From contig CM066326.1 in assembly GCA_033807775.1 (NCBI GenBank), forward strand, positions 93,226,873 through 93,290,872: a stretch of 64,000 bases of DNA. Reading direction: 5' to 3'. The notes beneath the pieces were generated by a model. The model had not been told where the DNA came from. It was given only the letters and a program-made list of their open reading frames with translations, and made no database searches. The position numbers and the translations under genes were made by a program. Positions 44,201 to 54,140 of the stretch are shown one piece after another; the stretch's first letter is position 1, and the number at the start of each line of letters is the position of its first letter. This DNA comes from Saussurea involucrata. Taxonomy: Eukaryota > Streptophyta > Magnoliopsida > Asterales > Asteraceae.

Positions 44201-47017
44201 ACCAAATCGATGAGAAAAAATCATAACCAACCTCCTCACATATACTCTGTCAAATACAATATGTATCTAGGGGCCAGTGATTTGGTTTACGGAAATCAGT
44301 GGATGGCCCAGAGATGGGCGGAGGAGGTGATGATTCCGTCGAAGGGAGCTCTGGCTGTATTCTGTTTCCAGTTAAGAGACAAATCAAGAGAGCATTATAG
44401 AGAGATGAAAGTTTTTTTTCGGTGGTGTTCTGTTCAACAATCAGAGACGAGATGGAGGAGAAACAAACAAGACGAAGAAGAGACGAGGCAGCGACGAAAC
44501 GGATGACGAAGGAAGAACGAGATGGAGCAACAATGGAGGGAGGAGAGAGCGGCCATGGAACTTTTTTCCTTCCTGTGAAGCGAGAGGGTTAAGAGCAATT
44601 TGGGGAGAGTCATGGCTGAGTGGGAAAAGGAGCATTGGGAAAGCTGAGCGAATAAGTTATGATATGAATTAATAAGCCATTGACAAACACAATTCTATAG
44701 CTGACCGATTAAGGTATATGGGCTATTAAGCCCATTAAGTCATTTCCAAACAGGCCCTTAGTGATTCAGAGGTTGCCTCTTAATGGAACTATTAAGAAGT
44801 AAATAAACAGCCTCTGAGCAAACATCTACACATGGATCTGTTCAAGAAAGCCTATTACCTTCAGAGAGACTGAGTGAACTCTTGCCTTTGTTGGAAGAAC
44901 TGACTGTAAGCGACAGACGAGGGATGACCTCGACAAGAACAACTTCAACAGCTACATCGGCATCCTTAGAGTGCTCAATAGCCACAGCTCTCAGTATACG
45001 AGAATCAACCTGCAGAACAAATAGTATATAGCATTTTATCGATCTCATAAGGGGCCCACAAAAGAAACCACGCAGGACCAAAATGTGTTAAAGGCTCAAG
45101 GCTAACCTAAGCGCGGGCCTCAGGAATGCGAGGACAATATTATCAAAATGTGTGTATATACATATAGACATATAAACACACACAAACACAGAGAGTTACA
45201 CAACTCAAATATGCAGCAAGTATAAGCCTCCAATGCAGTAACCAACAATACTTCGATAAAGGCAAAAGGGAGAAGGGTTTAAAGCGTGAGTTGAGGGAGA
45301 AGTTTGAAGGTCTGAGTATATTATGGTTTGACTTATGTCATCTATTTAATAAATCTTTTTTAAGAGGTTAGGAGCTGAGAAAACTTATTTAACATTAGGG
45401 TTTGACTATGTATTTAATAACTCTTTATGAGGCGCGCCTAGGCCCACAATGCGCCACAGCCAAGGCGCAGGGCCTTAGTGAGCCTCGTGAATACGCCGAG
45501 CCTCGACTTTAAAAAAGCCCAAGACCTTGGGCCTTATGAGCCTCAGAGCCTAGGCGCGCCTCAGGAGCGCTTTTAACAACTATGCGCAGGACAGAACTGG
45601 ACCCGCCAAAAAACTGTTTGTCCCGTGCTAGGGATGACGTTAGACGGGACAGAACGGGACCTGAGCGAGACAATGATTTTTTCTGTCCCACCAAGGCACC
45701 AATATGGGGGGGTTGGGTTCCAGTGAGAAGTTTAGGTTTACGTGAGAAACGTGAGAAGTGGTTATCAACCGTTGGATGAGAAATGAACGCACATTAGGAT
45801 GAGATGCACTAGATCAATTCCCTTCTAAGCCACAATTCATGGGAGGGCATTTGATTAAAAGTGATCAACGGTTCAGATCCACTTCTCACGCTTCTCACGA
45901 TAACCTCAACATCTCACACGATCCTTCGCCCCAATATAGGTGGAACAAAATTCAGATTGGTACATTACTAAACAACTCAGTCTCAAATTGAAACCCTAAG
46001 AACATCTACAACAGATTCTCTGTAATTTATCTAAAATAAAGAACCAAAAGTCAAAATCTCTAAATAAAATTACATTCCATCTGATTCTCAATTTTAGAGA
46101 TTTCAGCATTAATTATAGTATTAAAATATTATATACGTTTATCATCCCAATGCACTTTTTCTAAACATTAAAAAATAATTATAGTTTAATCTTATTGGTG
46201 GAAATGAATAAAAAAAATTCTCCCACCGCCCATCAAGTTTTAGAGAATTCTCTAAACTTGAAGCTTTTTCTTGTTTTCGATATTTTAAAGAACAAGATAG
46301 AGAATCTATAGAAGCCAAATAGAGAACAAAACCTCCATTTTCTCTATTTTAGAGAAGCCGTTGGAGATGATCTAAACACTTCCGCTATTCTTCCACCCGC
46401 CTACCTCACAAGGGGTGTTCGGTTGGGGGTATTGAGGGGTCAATAATGAGAATGATGATGAAATATGTGGTTTGGTTTGATATAATATAATGGGCCAATT
46501 ACCCCAAACCCATTCATTTCCATACATGACCTAATTGAAGGAATGGAAATTTTATTCCCGCTTAGTCCATCTCTCAACGTTGAATGGAACATATTTTCTA
46601 TTTTCGCATTGGATGAAACTTATTTTATATTTTCAAGTTAGATGAAATACATTTCTAATAAAAATATTATATAAAACAATTTTTCATTGATTATATTAGT
46701 TTGTCTTTAACCAAACAGCATCAATATGGTGCTCATTGCTATTATCATGCTGCTGCATTCCCATTTTGATATTCATTCATATTCCTTAAAACGGACCAAA
46801 CAAACAGAGTATAAAACACACCTAAGTGAAATAATAATTTTGTAACATCATAATACCTATGTGCAGTAAGACAGAACTGTCTACTCAAGGTATTAAATGC
46901 TAATTTGTGATCTAAGCCCCAAGCAGATAATGATCCCTCACTAAAGTTACTAATTAAAAAAAAACATACCTGTGGAAAAATATCCTGCAACACCTTATAA
47001 ACTGAATTGAATCCCAT
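35688..47017 (-). CDS. CUE-domain coiled-coil protein (ubiquitin-binding candidate), nine coding exons
   Basis: Coding exons 46970-47017, 44859-45009, 43263-43388, 42017-42642, 39300-39473, 39108-39224, 37184-37363, 37059-37105 and 35688-36051 sum to 1833 nt (610 aa), with all phases consistent and GT-AG introns. Residues 1 to about 48 (MGFNSVYKVLQDIFPQVDSR to AVEVVLVEV) match the CUE fold, a three-helix ubiquitin-binding module. IFP corresponds to the conserved MFP and VVL to the di-leucine end. Residues 50-317 are acidic and Ser-rich, likely disordered. Residues about 318-490 are a Glu/Lys/Ala-rich coiled coil (AAEQAKEVAARG, ALKEMEAAEEEKLEKER). The Ser-rich tail ends DDGWDLVF. Similar CUE-coiled-coil proteins occur across plants without firm function. 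A role in ubiquitin or trafficking pathways is inferred. A 5'UTR intron (acceptor at 47037) precedes the start. Confidence 0.88.
36144..36365 (-). mobile_element. MULE-type MITE, copy 1 (CUE gene intron 8)
   Basis: A 222-bp element starting GGCGAAGGATCGTGTGAG and ending GGAACCCAACCC, with long subterminal inverted repeats around GTGAGAAGTKGAGGTTAACG. Nine-base flanks GTAGGGTCT / ATAGGGTCT differ at one base, fitting Mutator-like 9-bp duplications. Related copies lie at 37473, 39705 and 45709. Confidence 0.72.
37473..37684 (+). mobile_element. MULE-type MITE, copy 2 (CUE gene intron 6)
   Basis: Starts GGGTTGAGTTCCGGTAAG and ends CACATGATCCTTCACC, opposite orientation to copy 1. Nine-base flanks AAGCAACTA / AAGAAACTA differ at one base. 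Confidence 0.72.
37838..38118. mobile_element. MITE with perfect TAA duplication (CUE gene intron 6)
   Basis: A 281-bp element with ends GGGGCCGTTTACCAAACGCT / AGCGTTTGGTAAATGGCCCC and TAA on both sides (37835-37837, 38119-38121). Interior of CTTACCCGGTAAGCG words. The homologue at 29058-29343 is more diverged. Confidence 0.82.
38264..38503. mobile_element. Stowaway MITE (Tc1/Mariner type)
   Basis: A 240-bp element starting CTCCCTCCGTCCCAAAATAA and ending TTATTTTGGGACCGAGGGAG, flanked by TA (38262-38263, 38504-38505). The CTCCCTCCGT terminus is the Stowaway signature. Confidence 0.92.
38624..39062. mobile_element. hAT-type MITE (CUE gene intron 6)
   Basis: Ends ATAGATGGCC / GGCCCATTTCGCCATCTCT (RGATGGC hAT-like terminus). 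Flanking 8-mers GTGCAGCG and ATGCAGCG differ at one base, fitting an 8-bp hAT duplication. The interior is rich in CCGGTCCCGGG words. Its right edge lies about 45 bases from exon 6. Confidence 0.72.
39705..39922 (-). mobile_element. MULE-type MITE, copy 3 (CUE gene intron 4)
   Basis: Same orientation as copy 1: starts GGCGAAGGATCGTGTGAG, ends AAGAACCCAACCC. The flanks GAAACTTGT / TGGACTTGT are only partly alike, so it is older or has mutated. One arm lacks part of the inverted repeat. Confidence 0.6.
40225..40395. repeat. Purine tract paired with a pyrimidine tract across the MULE
   Basis: About 150 bases of GAAAGAAAAG-type sequence at 40225-40395 face a CTTTCCTTTCC-type tract at 41700-41880. 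They look like the two halves of one inverted-repeat element that the MULE split. Confidence 0.6.
40432..41654. mobile_element. MULE with about 245-bp terminal inverted repeats (CUE gene intron 4)
   Basis: A 1223-bp element with ends GAGTAAAGTTCACTTTTGG / CCAAAAGTGAACTTTACTC and perfect 9-bp duplications TTTCTGTAA (40423-40431, 41655-41663), diagnostic of Mutator-like elements. The inverted repeats run about 40432-40678 and 41411-41654 and include GTCCCTGACGTTTGT words. The core (40679-41410) has no transposase but contains TA microsatellites (about 41188-41215 and 41237-41252) and GAACAYTAAGAAC repeats. Confidence 0.88.
42744..43207. mobile_element. MITE with GGGTGCCTTTGGTACAC ends (CUE gene intron 3)
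   Basis: A roughly 460-bp copy of the family at 22571-22983, ending GGATACCAAACGCACCC, with TGTCCTGTTC-type interior words. No clean target duplication was identified. Confidence 0.65.
43482..44814. mobile_element. PIF/Harbinger MITE containing another PIF/Harbinger element (CUE gene intron 2)
   Basis: The outer copy starts GGGGCTGTTTGGCAGTTG and ends AGTAAATAAACAGCCTC. Inside lies a 1060-bp element at 43698-44757 (GGGGCTGTTTGATTGG / TTTCCAAACAGGCCC) with perfect TTA duplications at 43695-43697 and 44758-44760. The inner element holds a tandem duplication of about 165 bp (43880-44035 and 44040-44205, AATCGCAAGCAGTAAAGCAG units). Its 98-aa and 64-aa frames are not conserved genes. Confidence 0.8.
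45086..45577. mobile_element. GC-rich inverted-repeat element (CUE gene intron 1)
   Basis: Ends TGTTAAAGGCTC / GAGCGCTTTTAACA with an AGGCGCGCCTAGGC-rich right half (45430-45575). GC content is far above that of the surroundings. No target duplication is certain; the class is unknown. Confidence 0.5.
45709..45931 (+). mobile_element. MULE-type MITE, copy 4 (CUE gene intron 1)
   Basis: A 223-bp element starting GGGTTGGGTTCCAGTGAG and ending CACACGATCCTTCGCC, with 9-base flanks CAATATGGG / CAATATAGG (one mismatch). A short GGGACAGAACGGGAC-rich fragment precedes it (45585-45700). Confidence 0.75.
45999..46815. mobile_element. Two MITE-like elements in CUE gene intron 1
   Basis: 45999-46380 runs from AAGAACATCTACAACAGATTC to AGAGAAGCCGTTGGAGATGA, the same family as one in peroxidase intron 3. 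46413-46815 runs from GGGGTGTTCGGTTGGGGG to AACGGACCAAACAAACAG. No coding. Confidence 0.5.
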
Positions 47018-47797
47018 CTTTGAACACCAACTAACCCTGAAAGAAAAAGGTACACAATAATGACTTGCTGAATACCGATCTATTACAGCAGTAAATAATG
47101 ATCAATATTAAACCAAAAATAAACTTATCCTCAACACCGACAGAAAAGCAAAAGCTTAACTAAAACTTGATCATACAAAAGAAACGACATTGAAAGATAT
47201 TGCTGGCTTTTATCAATTTTATGAAAACACTGTAGTAGACGATAAACACAATCCTCAAGTAAATTCGTGAAGAAAAAAACCCTAATTAGAACCCCATAAA
47301 ATCAGGCCAGTGTTTTTGGAGAAAATTTACAAACCCTAGTGAAAATGATCAAAATATACATAGCCATAAACGTGAAGATGAAGGTTTTTTAGAGTATGAA
47401 TGGTTACCTCAATTCAGATTCAAACCCTAAGAGAAGGATTGATTGTGTGAAAGAAGCTCAACTAAAACTTGATCATACAAATCAAACGACATCGAAACAT
47501 AAAAGATCAATTTTATGAAAACACTGTAGTAGACAGACGATAAACACAATCCTCAAGTAAATTCGTGAATAAAAAACCCTAATTAGAACCCCATAAACTC
47601 ACTCTGATTCTACTGCCACTGTTTTTGGAGAAAATTTACAAGCCCTAGTGAAAATAATCGAAATAAAAGGAATAATACATAAATACATGGTCATAAACGT
47701 GAAGATGAGGGTTTTTGAGAGTATGAATGATTGATTACCTGAATAGCAAAATTCAGATTGAAACCCTAAGAGATCTTAGGGTTGATTGTGTGAAAGA
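47018..47797 (-). promoter_or_regulatory. Tandemly duplicated 5' UTR / promoter of the CUE-domain gene
   Basis: The segment 47158-47457 is repeated at 47458-47797 with small differences (shared GATAAACACAATCCTCAAGT, CCCTAATTAGAACCCCATAA, CATAAACGTGAAGATGA). On the minus strand each copy ends in a possible splice donor. One lies next to GAATTGAG at 47407 and the other next to GCTATTCAG at 47738. Either could splice to the acceptor at 47037, 20 bases above the ATG. This suggests two alternative first exons and promoters. Confidence 0.6.
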
Positions 47798-48539
47798 AGG
47801 TGTAAATAGAGATCGCAATTCAGAATACGAATCGCCTATTTAAGTGTTGGGGTCTCTGTTGAACCGGTCATTTATTATAATAGTATATAGGATAACCCTC
47901 TTTACTAAGAAATCGCGCGGGTGATCATAATTATAGTAAATTATGTTTCTGCCCTTTGTGTTGTGTGGATAACTATGATATGAGGGGTGATTATTGGTTG
48001 AAATTGAATCGATGATCTAAATAGATTTGATTTGACTAGAAGTCTACTCGTGCAATATAACGCGATATATCTCGATTTTAATGTTTTAATTTATTTTAAT
48101 ACCTGGTTTTGAGAAAACGATCATGTTTTTTTTATAAATTTGTTTAAAGAATGACGTTTTTTTAAGGAGTTCATTATTTGAGAATTTGAAAGTGGCTTAA
48201 AGATAAGGATTAATTAATAAGAGTCCACGATTTAAGGAATTGAAGATTGTTAGAGATAAGTATTAATCAAGTAATTATCATTAAAAGCGGTACATAAAAT
48301 TTCATTAGTTGTTTTTAAGAGATTTTAAGTAATTAACATTAAATAGCGGTACATAAGCTTTAAAAGTTGTTTTTAAGTGTTTTTTCATAAATGATTTATA
48401 ATATAATATAGATTCAATCATTTAATTGATATTGGATTTTATAATTTGATTGAATTTTCAATTTAATTTTTATTATCATTTTTAATTTTTATTATCTTTT
48501 TTAATTTAATTTTAAGGGATAATTGAATTCGATCAATTC
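47798..48539. other. AT-rich spacer with a dispersed repeat
   Basis: No gene. 48110-48260 (GTTTAAAGAATGACGTTTTT, AATAAGAGTCCACGATTTA) is homologous to 24760-24900, so a dispersed element lies here. The remainder is AT-rich down to the virus boundary. Confidence 0.5.
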
Positions 48540-48702
48540 AAAATTTGTAAAAATCATCCGCTAACTTTGATATTTCACTTTGTTCAAAACTTTCGAAATA
48601 CCACTCTTTAAAAGGAATCCAATTTATGTTAGTTCTAAAATCATTAGCAATGATTTGTCTGGCTGTAGAGCCTTTTGAGAAATCAATTTTGTCAATCATT
48701 TA
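48540..48702 (-). pseudogene. Second pararetrovirus: ORF3 5' fragment
   Basis: Start of the small frame that follows the movement protein (MIDKIDFSKGS), identical in context to plus-strand 59820-59982. It is cut at about 48540, where similarity ends within TTTACAAATTTTG. It directly abuts the movement-protein stop. Confidence 0.8.
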
Positions 48703-49743
48703 AACAAAATTTATATCTGACATCGTGTCAGTTTCTCTAATATGGTGAACGTTTTCATTAACTACACCATTTCTTTTGACTCTTAATTCTTCTATTGGTT
48801 CTTGAGAATCTTGGGAATTATTTTCTTCTCTTATTTGAGAAGTAGAGGCTCTAGAAGGATTATAATCAACTATGTAATCTAGAGGCGATATATGGGATCT
48901 CATAGATCTGGATCCAGACAGAGAACTACCAGGCGGATTGTTCCTTCTATTATCATTGAAGTTGATTTGAACAATTCCTTCATTAGTTTGAGTGATATTT
49001 TTAAACTCACTCCGGACTACAGGATTTCTATGAATGTCCTGAGTAACAGTCCAATTTTCTGGGAAAACAATTTCTTCCCATTTTATAGGTGTTCTAGTAG
49101 TTATGCTAGATCTGTTGAAATTAGTTTCTATTAGGACAGTTTCATTCTTATCTTTTTCAACCTTTTTGCACATAGGATTTATCGTGTAAAGAGGTTTATA
49201 ATAAATACGATAACAAATACATATGACCTCTGTTCCAGGAGTATAATTATAACCATTTGTTTTAACATTTAAAGTTAAAGCATCAAGTATATTTACATCA
49301 GATAAAGATAAGCAAAGGTTAGGATAAACATCAAAATAGACTGGACCATGGGCCAGGCTTGATTGGATAATTCCCATCAGGGATTGTTTCCAATTTATAT
49401 TTCTACCATCTCTTAAAGCTGCTAGAAAGCTTTCTGGTAACCCTTCAAGGGTTAGAGGTCTAAAAGCAATTTGAACAAGACCTATGTGTAAAAACTTATG
49501 AGTTTTTACGAAAGGATAAATATCAGATCTGTTTAACAAACGAATAATCATCTCATCTTTATGTAAAGGAATAGATGACTCTGTAGTTTTAACAATTTGT
49601 TTTAAACCAATTTTTTCAAAAGTTCCCAGTTTATATATGCATTTGGGTTCAACTTTAGGAATAGTCCATCTATTTAATAAATCAAGATTCTGGGGAATAT
49701 CATATTCCTCAGTGGTACTGTTTTGAACAGAATCATTTCCCAT
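48700..49743 (-). CDS. Second pararetrovirus: movement protein (30K superfamily), endogenous copy
   Basis: An intact 347-codon frame with ATG at 49743 and TAA at 48702-48700. Residues about 45-195 carry the caulimovirid 30K movement-protein pattern: IGLKQIVKTTE, FLHIGLVQIAFRPL, GPVYFDVYPNL, NVKTNGYNYTPGTE, ICICYRIYYKPL. The C-terminal part is Ser/Asn-rich. In free viruses such proteins modify plasmodesmata for cell-to-cell spread. Here it is an inherited copy with no viral promoter in view. ORF2 ends one base upstream (TAG-A-ATG) and ORF3 begins immediately after its stop, in the same frame (TAA-ATG). Confidence 0.87.
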   Translation of the reverse strand: MGNDSVQNSTTEEYDIPQNLDLLNRWTIPKVEPKCIYKLGTFEKIGLKQIVKTTESSIPLHKDEMIIRLLNRSDIYPFVKTHKFLHIGLVQIAFRPLTLEGLPESFLAALRDGRNINWKQSLMGIIQSSLAHGPVYFDVYPNLCLSLSDVNILDALTLNVKTNGYNYTPGTEVICICYRIYYKPLYTINPMCKKVEKDKNETVLIETNFNRSSITTRTPIKWEEIVFPENWTVTQDIHRNPVVRSEFKNITQTNEGIVQINFNDNRRNNPPGSSLSGSRSMRSHISPLDYIVDYNPSRASTSQIREENNSQDSQEPIEELRVKRNGVVNENVHHIRETDTMSDINFV

Positions 49744-49783
49744 TCTAAAGAGCTACCTTCTTGATGATGTTTGACACCATTTC

Positions 49784-51645
49784 TGTAACAACCCGTTTTC
49801 CCAACATGCTTCAAATAACATATATTGTATCACATCGTTATATTCATAAAAAGAAATACAAATAAATCACGTACGGTCCAACAGTCTCGAAACTATACAA
49901 ACATAACATTTCCAGTTCCTAATCCTCGTCAGCTATCAACTGCGTCTCAAACTTTAATTCTTCCCTTTTTACTAAATAACGATCCTTAACCTGGAATACA
50001 TATTTTAAAACAGAAAATGAGGGTTAGACCTACAGGTCTAGTGAGAAAATCCCTGTCAATTGAAACATGTCAAAAAAATCCATTTATATAAAACTTCTTT
50101 ATACAAACACACACATATATTTTACACGTAAGTAAATACCAACCAAGACTAGAGTATCGTAATCAAACTCATTCCACCCTGTTCCTCCACAAATGATCAA
50201 GTCATTCTGCCTTATCCCTCCCCAAATGGCCATACTAGTGGTTGCAAGCCAACTAGTTAATTTACTCTGTCGTACAACAACTACGGTAAACCCACCGGTC
50301 CGCCCACCGGAACCCGGCACTCACCGGTCCGCCCCTCGGATCCCGGCCAAGTATTCTCGTAGAATACTCACATAAATACAATATATATATGTACCAATAT
50401 ATCATATTGTCATTTTATAAAACCTTTCATGACATTTCAACCATGTATAAAGACATCACATATTTTTATAAAAACGTTATCCCATTCCAAACATGTATAC
50501 ATCTCAATATGAACACATAATCACATCATGTAAAAATTCTCAATCCGAACATATCCATCTCATCTATATATCACATATATATGTATCCCAGTTGGAAAAT
50601 ATTTTAAAGAAAACTCACCTGAAACGTATATCACAAAGCTTTCCCAAGTTAGTATCACGTATTTCCACCCTTCACAGAATCTGAAATCATATAAAATACC
50701 ACATATCTCTTTTAAAAACTAAACTTACAAAATTCACATCTGAAGTCGCAACCCACTAAAAATCGTTATGAACAGTACCCAAATCGCAACCCTCTATTGC
50801 GATTCCACCCTGGAATCGCAACCCACTACTGCGATTCCACTCCAAGTCGCAATTCACTATTGCGATCCCAAACCCGAGTCGCAATCAACTACTGCGATTT
50901 CAACCCAAGTCGCAAACGACCACTGCGACTTCATACCCGAGTCGCAACCAACTATTGCGACTCCGATGAATGTCGCAGTCGTTCATTGCGACTTCGATGA
51001 ATATCAGACCACTGCGACTTCGATGAATCTCAGCCCACTACTCATTCTAAAACCAAGATTTTGCAGTTTTACTCTATGTATGATACTATAAAAGTGCAGA
51101 TATGTTCAAGACCATATACATAACCTATCCTTAAACTTAGAATTCCCAAAACATCCATTTTAACCAAAAACCCACCAAAATTCAACTAGCATTTCAAGAA
51201 CACTTTTAAGTAATTAGAACACAACAATGTAGGGATTGTTTACCTTGAATTTCAGCAACAAATTCCTAAAGCTTTTTCCTTCTTCTTTCCTTCAATCTTT
51301 CTCTCGATCTCTCTCTTTCTCTCTTTCCATCAAAGACACACACACACACACTCTAACACTTGCTTCCTTTCAAAAATAAATAAGAAAAGAGGTACTCCTC
51401 CTAAGTATCCAAAGAAGGATGGTATGGAGGGAACACCTCCATACCCTTCCCCAACCACTCCCCTATTTCTTTTTCTTTTAAAAAGAAGATGACCAAAATA
51501 ACCCTCTAACTTCCTTATAATATCCAAGACTAACCGTTAACTTATTTTCCCATAATTAACTAAAATAAAACTTATATAAATAAACTTCCGAATTCTAAAA
51601 TACTAAAATACTGGTCAATAATAATTAAAATACCTGGTTATTACA
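49784..51645 (-). repeat. LARD 3' LTR
   Basis: Left copy on the plus map, downstream LTR on the element's minus strand. Carries the phased TCGCA-N9-TGCGA array (50784-51017), a CT-rich tract (51270-51325), and an extra AT/GTACC insertion near 50380 absent from the other LTR. Confidence 0.9.
50784..51017. repeat. Helically phased dyad array in the LARD LTR
   Basis: Seven TCGCA-N9-TGCGA 19-base dyads begin at 50784, 50816, 50847, 50879, 50910, 50942 and 50973, with a degenerate eighth near 51003. Spacing alternates 32 and 31 (mean 31.5, three turns of B-DNA). The same array is present in the other LTR at about 56588-56822. The 107-aa and 67-aa frames over it follow from the repeat and are not genes. 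Confidence 0.85.
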
Positions 51646-54102
51646 ACATCTCCCCCTTAAAAGAATTCCGTCTCGGAATTCATACAAGCAACGAACTAGG
51701 GTAACTACCACCGAATTGATATCAAAATCCATGAACACATCAAAGTGTTTACGGAACCCTCAAAGGACTTTTACTAGACCACCCGCTTTACTGTTTCTAG
51801 TTTACCATTTGCTCTTGCTTCAATACTTCAACCTAAAACATCAAGAGTTTTAATTTCTCACAAGAAATCCGCCCCCTTAAAATAACGATAAACACTCAAT
51901 ACTCAAATCTCACGAAAGTCCAAATTAACTCGAAATTCACTTATACTCATAACATAATCACAATCACTTTATATCACGGAAATTTCTTAATTTTTATCAA
52001 ACCCGTAAACTTCATCCTACTATTTCCATTTCTTAAACTAGCATAGCATAACCGAAATGATCTCACATCAATGCTTAATTGCACTGGACACCAAATCATT
52101 TATCAAAATAAAATAAGGTCTACAAAGCAACTTAATTTCTCGAATATCAACAAAGCACAACCTTAATCACTTCAATTATCTTAATAACCTCATCATCAAA
52201 ACTCATACCGTCTTTTATCCAAATATCAATACCGATTCATTTCTTAATAAATAACAAACTCGCTATCATATCAAGTCCTTACATTTCCAATTTAGCACTA
52301 AAATACTTTCACAGCTCTTTAGACATTGGTTTCACTTTAACCACTCCGCAATTGAAATTTATCAATACCGGTCTCACCTTACCCCACTAACACAAATACT
52401 CAAAACATCATATAATTTCACTATAAAATTAAGCCGAAAGAATTCATCACAACTCCGTTAAAATTTCATGTCACTAATAATATAACTTATTAACGGCTCA
52501 ATCATGCAAAGTCCAGCACTAAGTAAAAAAAAACATCTCTTTAACTTAAACAACTCCATAAGAAAGTTTTATCAACATTAATCTTGCCTTGCTTAACCAC
52601 AACAATTTCCAACCAAAGATATAATAAATCTACTACGAACCACACCACTAAGTTCATCACATGACCATAAAATCTTTACAACTTAATTTCTCTGATCCAA
52701 TCCGGTGTTTTCTAACGGTACAACCTTACTCGCTTCGGCTAAGCCCTTCCGCAGGCTCGACACAGGAAAGGCCGAATGAACTCTCACTATGCGAAACCCT
52801 TCGGTACCAAGGCACATACCAAAAATTTAATACCCTCCTAACTACAACAACTCTTACACCAAGAAGAAAACCCACAAAATACGAACAAGGTATAATATTC
52901 TAGATCGATCATACCAATATCATTCACACCTCTAGACTCCAGGTTCACCTCAACCTACTATCCCTGCTATGACGGAATCCCCACTAGTCACGACGAGTCG
53001 TCTCGCGAATGCACTGTGAAATCAGATAGACATTCGAAATAAGGATTCTATCCCACAACGGTTAGACTCAAACAAGAGTTGCGCCATAGAACTAAATCAA
53101 ACATTCTAAGGCTATTTAGTTTCCACAGTACCACTTGTAAAGCATTCACTTAACAACCTATCAGGGCTAGCATAAATTCCTACTAGCAAGTAATAGTCAT
53201 ACTGCAAGTGATAAGCACCAGGCAATCTAGCCTACATACTCTTATGTTCTAGTAAGCAATCAATTACACCAAGTACTCTACTATTTTCCTTGACATCGGC
53301 TGACTGTACACACCACGCCTTCGATCACAGTTTCTAAAATGTCCCAACAATCCAACACTCCAAAAAAAAAATAACGACACTCTTCTCCCCAAAAGATTAC
53401 AAAATCAACTTGGAGTATCACCTTAATCCGCAGTCGAACTTTTCTCCATAGGTTATCACCAACCCTACAGTCACATCCCTATTCCACAAATACATCTAAA
53501 ACAGACAACACTTTATTGCATTAATTATACCGATTATGAACATTAGACTACAATTGATTTCCATACTCACCACCACATATCTCTCGTATTAATACCACGT
53601 TCTAACCAACGATCCTTCACCCCGATTAATTCATTCGACTATTTTCTTCTACTCTCCTTTCAACATAAAACACAATTTCCCAAGGATAGCTCATTAGGAG
53701 GTGCTCACTCTAGACCGATCCTACGAGCTAGCTTTCTTTCATCTCCATACCGATCGTACGCGCTCAATTTCAACCATCGCTATATTTTCCCAATAATTTC
53801 ACCATAGTTCAAATCGAAGAGAAAAAAAAAATTTAACCGAGTTAATTTGAAATCTCACTCATTGTTCGAAACACCCACACACTTCCTCAATTTTCGAAAA
53901 TCAATACATATTCTTTCAAAATGATAACAAACGATTTGAAACCACACTGTACACCCATCCCCAAAATATAACAACCATAAAAACATCTTTGTTAATAAAA
54001 TCCGTACCTCTTTATTTCACCTCGTGTCCCAATTAGCACAAATATACGTCATTGTGTCTCTTTTCACGTACAACATTTCCCCGTGCCTCTTTCAGCACAC
54101 AG

Positions 54103-54140
<38 letters not shown>

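Noticed and set aside
44210..44635. 98-aa and 64-aa frames
   Set aside because: Inside the inner Harbinger-type element at 43698-44757 within an intron; GAA/CGA-rich, no homology recognised.
50784..51017. CRISPR-like array of dyad repeats
   Set aside because: Plant LTR, spacers of only about 12 bases that are themselves similar, present in both LTR copies; not CRISPR.
50768..51091. 107-aa and 67-aa frames in the LTR, repeated at 56556-56879
   Set aside because: By-products of the 31.5-base repeat; both overlapping frames stay open because of periodicity, no domain.
52661..52903. 80-aa frame in the LARD interior
   Set aside because: Isolated, no domain, wrong strand relative to the element; insufficient evidence for a gene.
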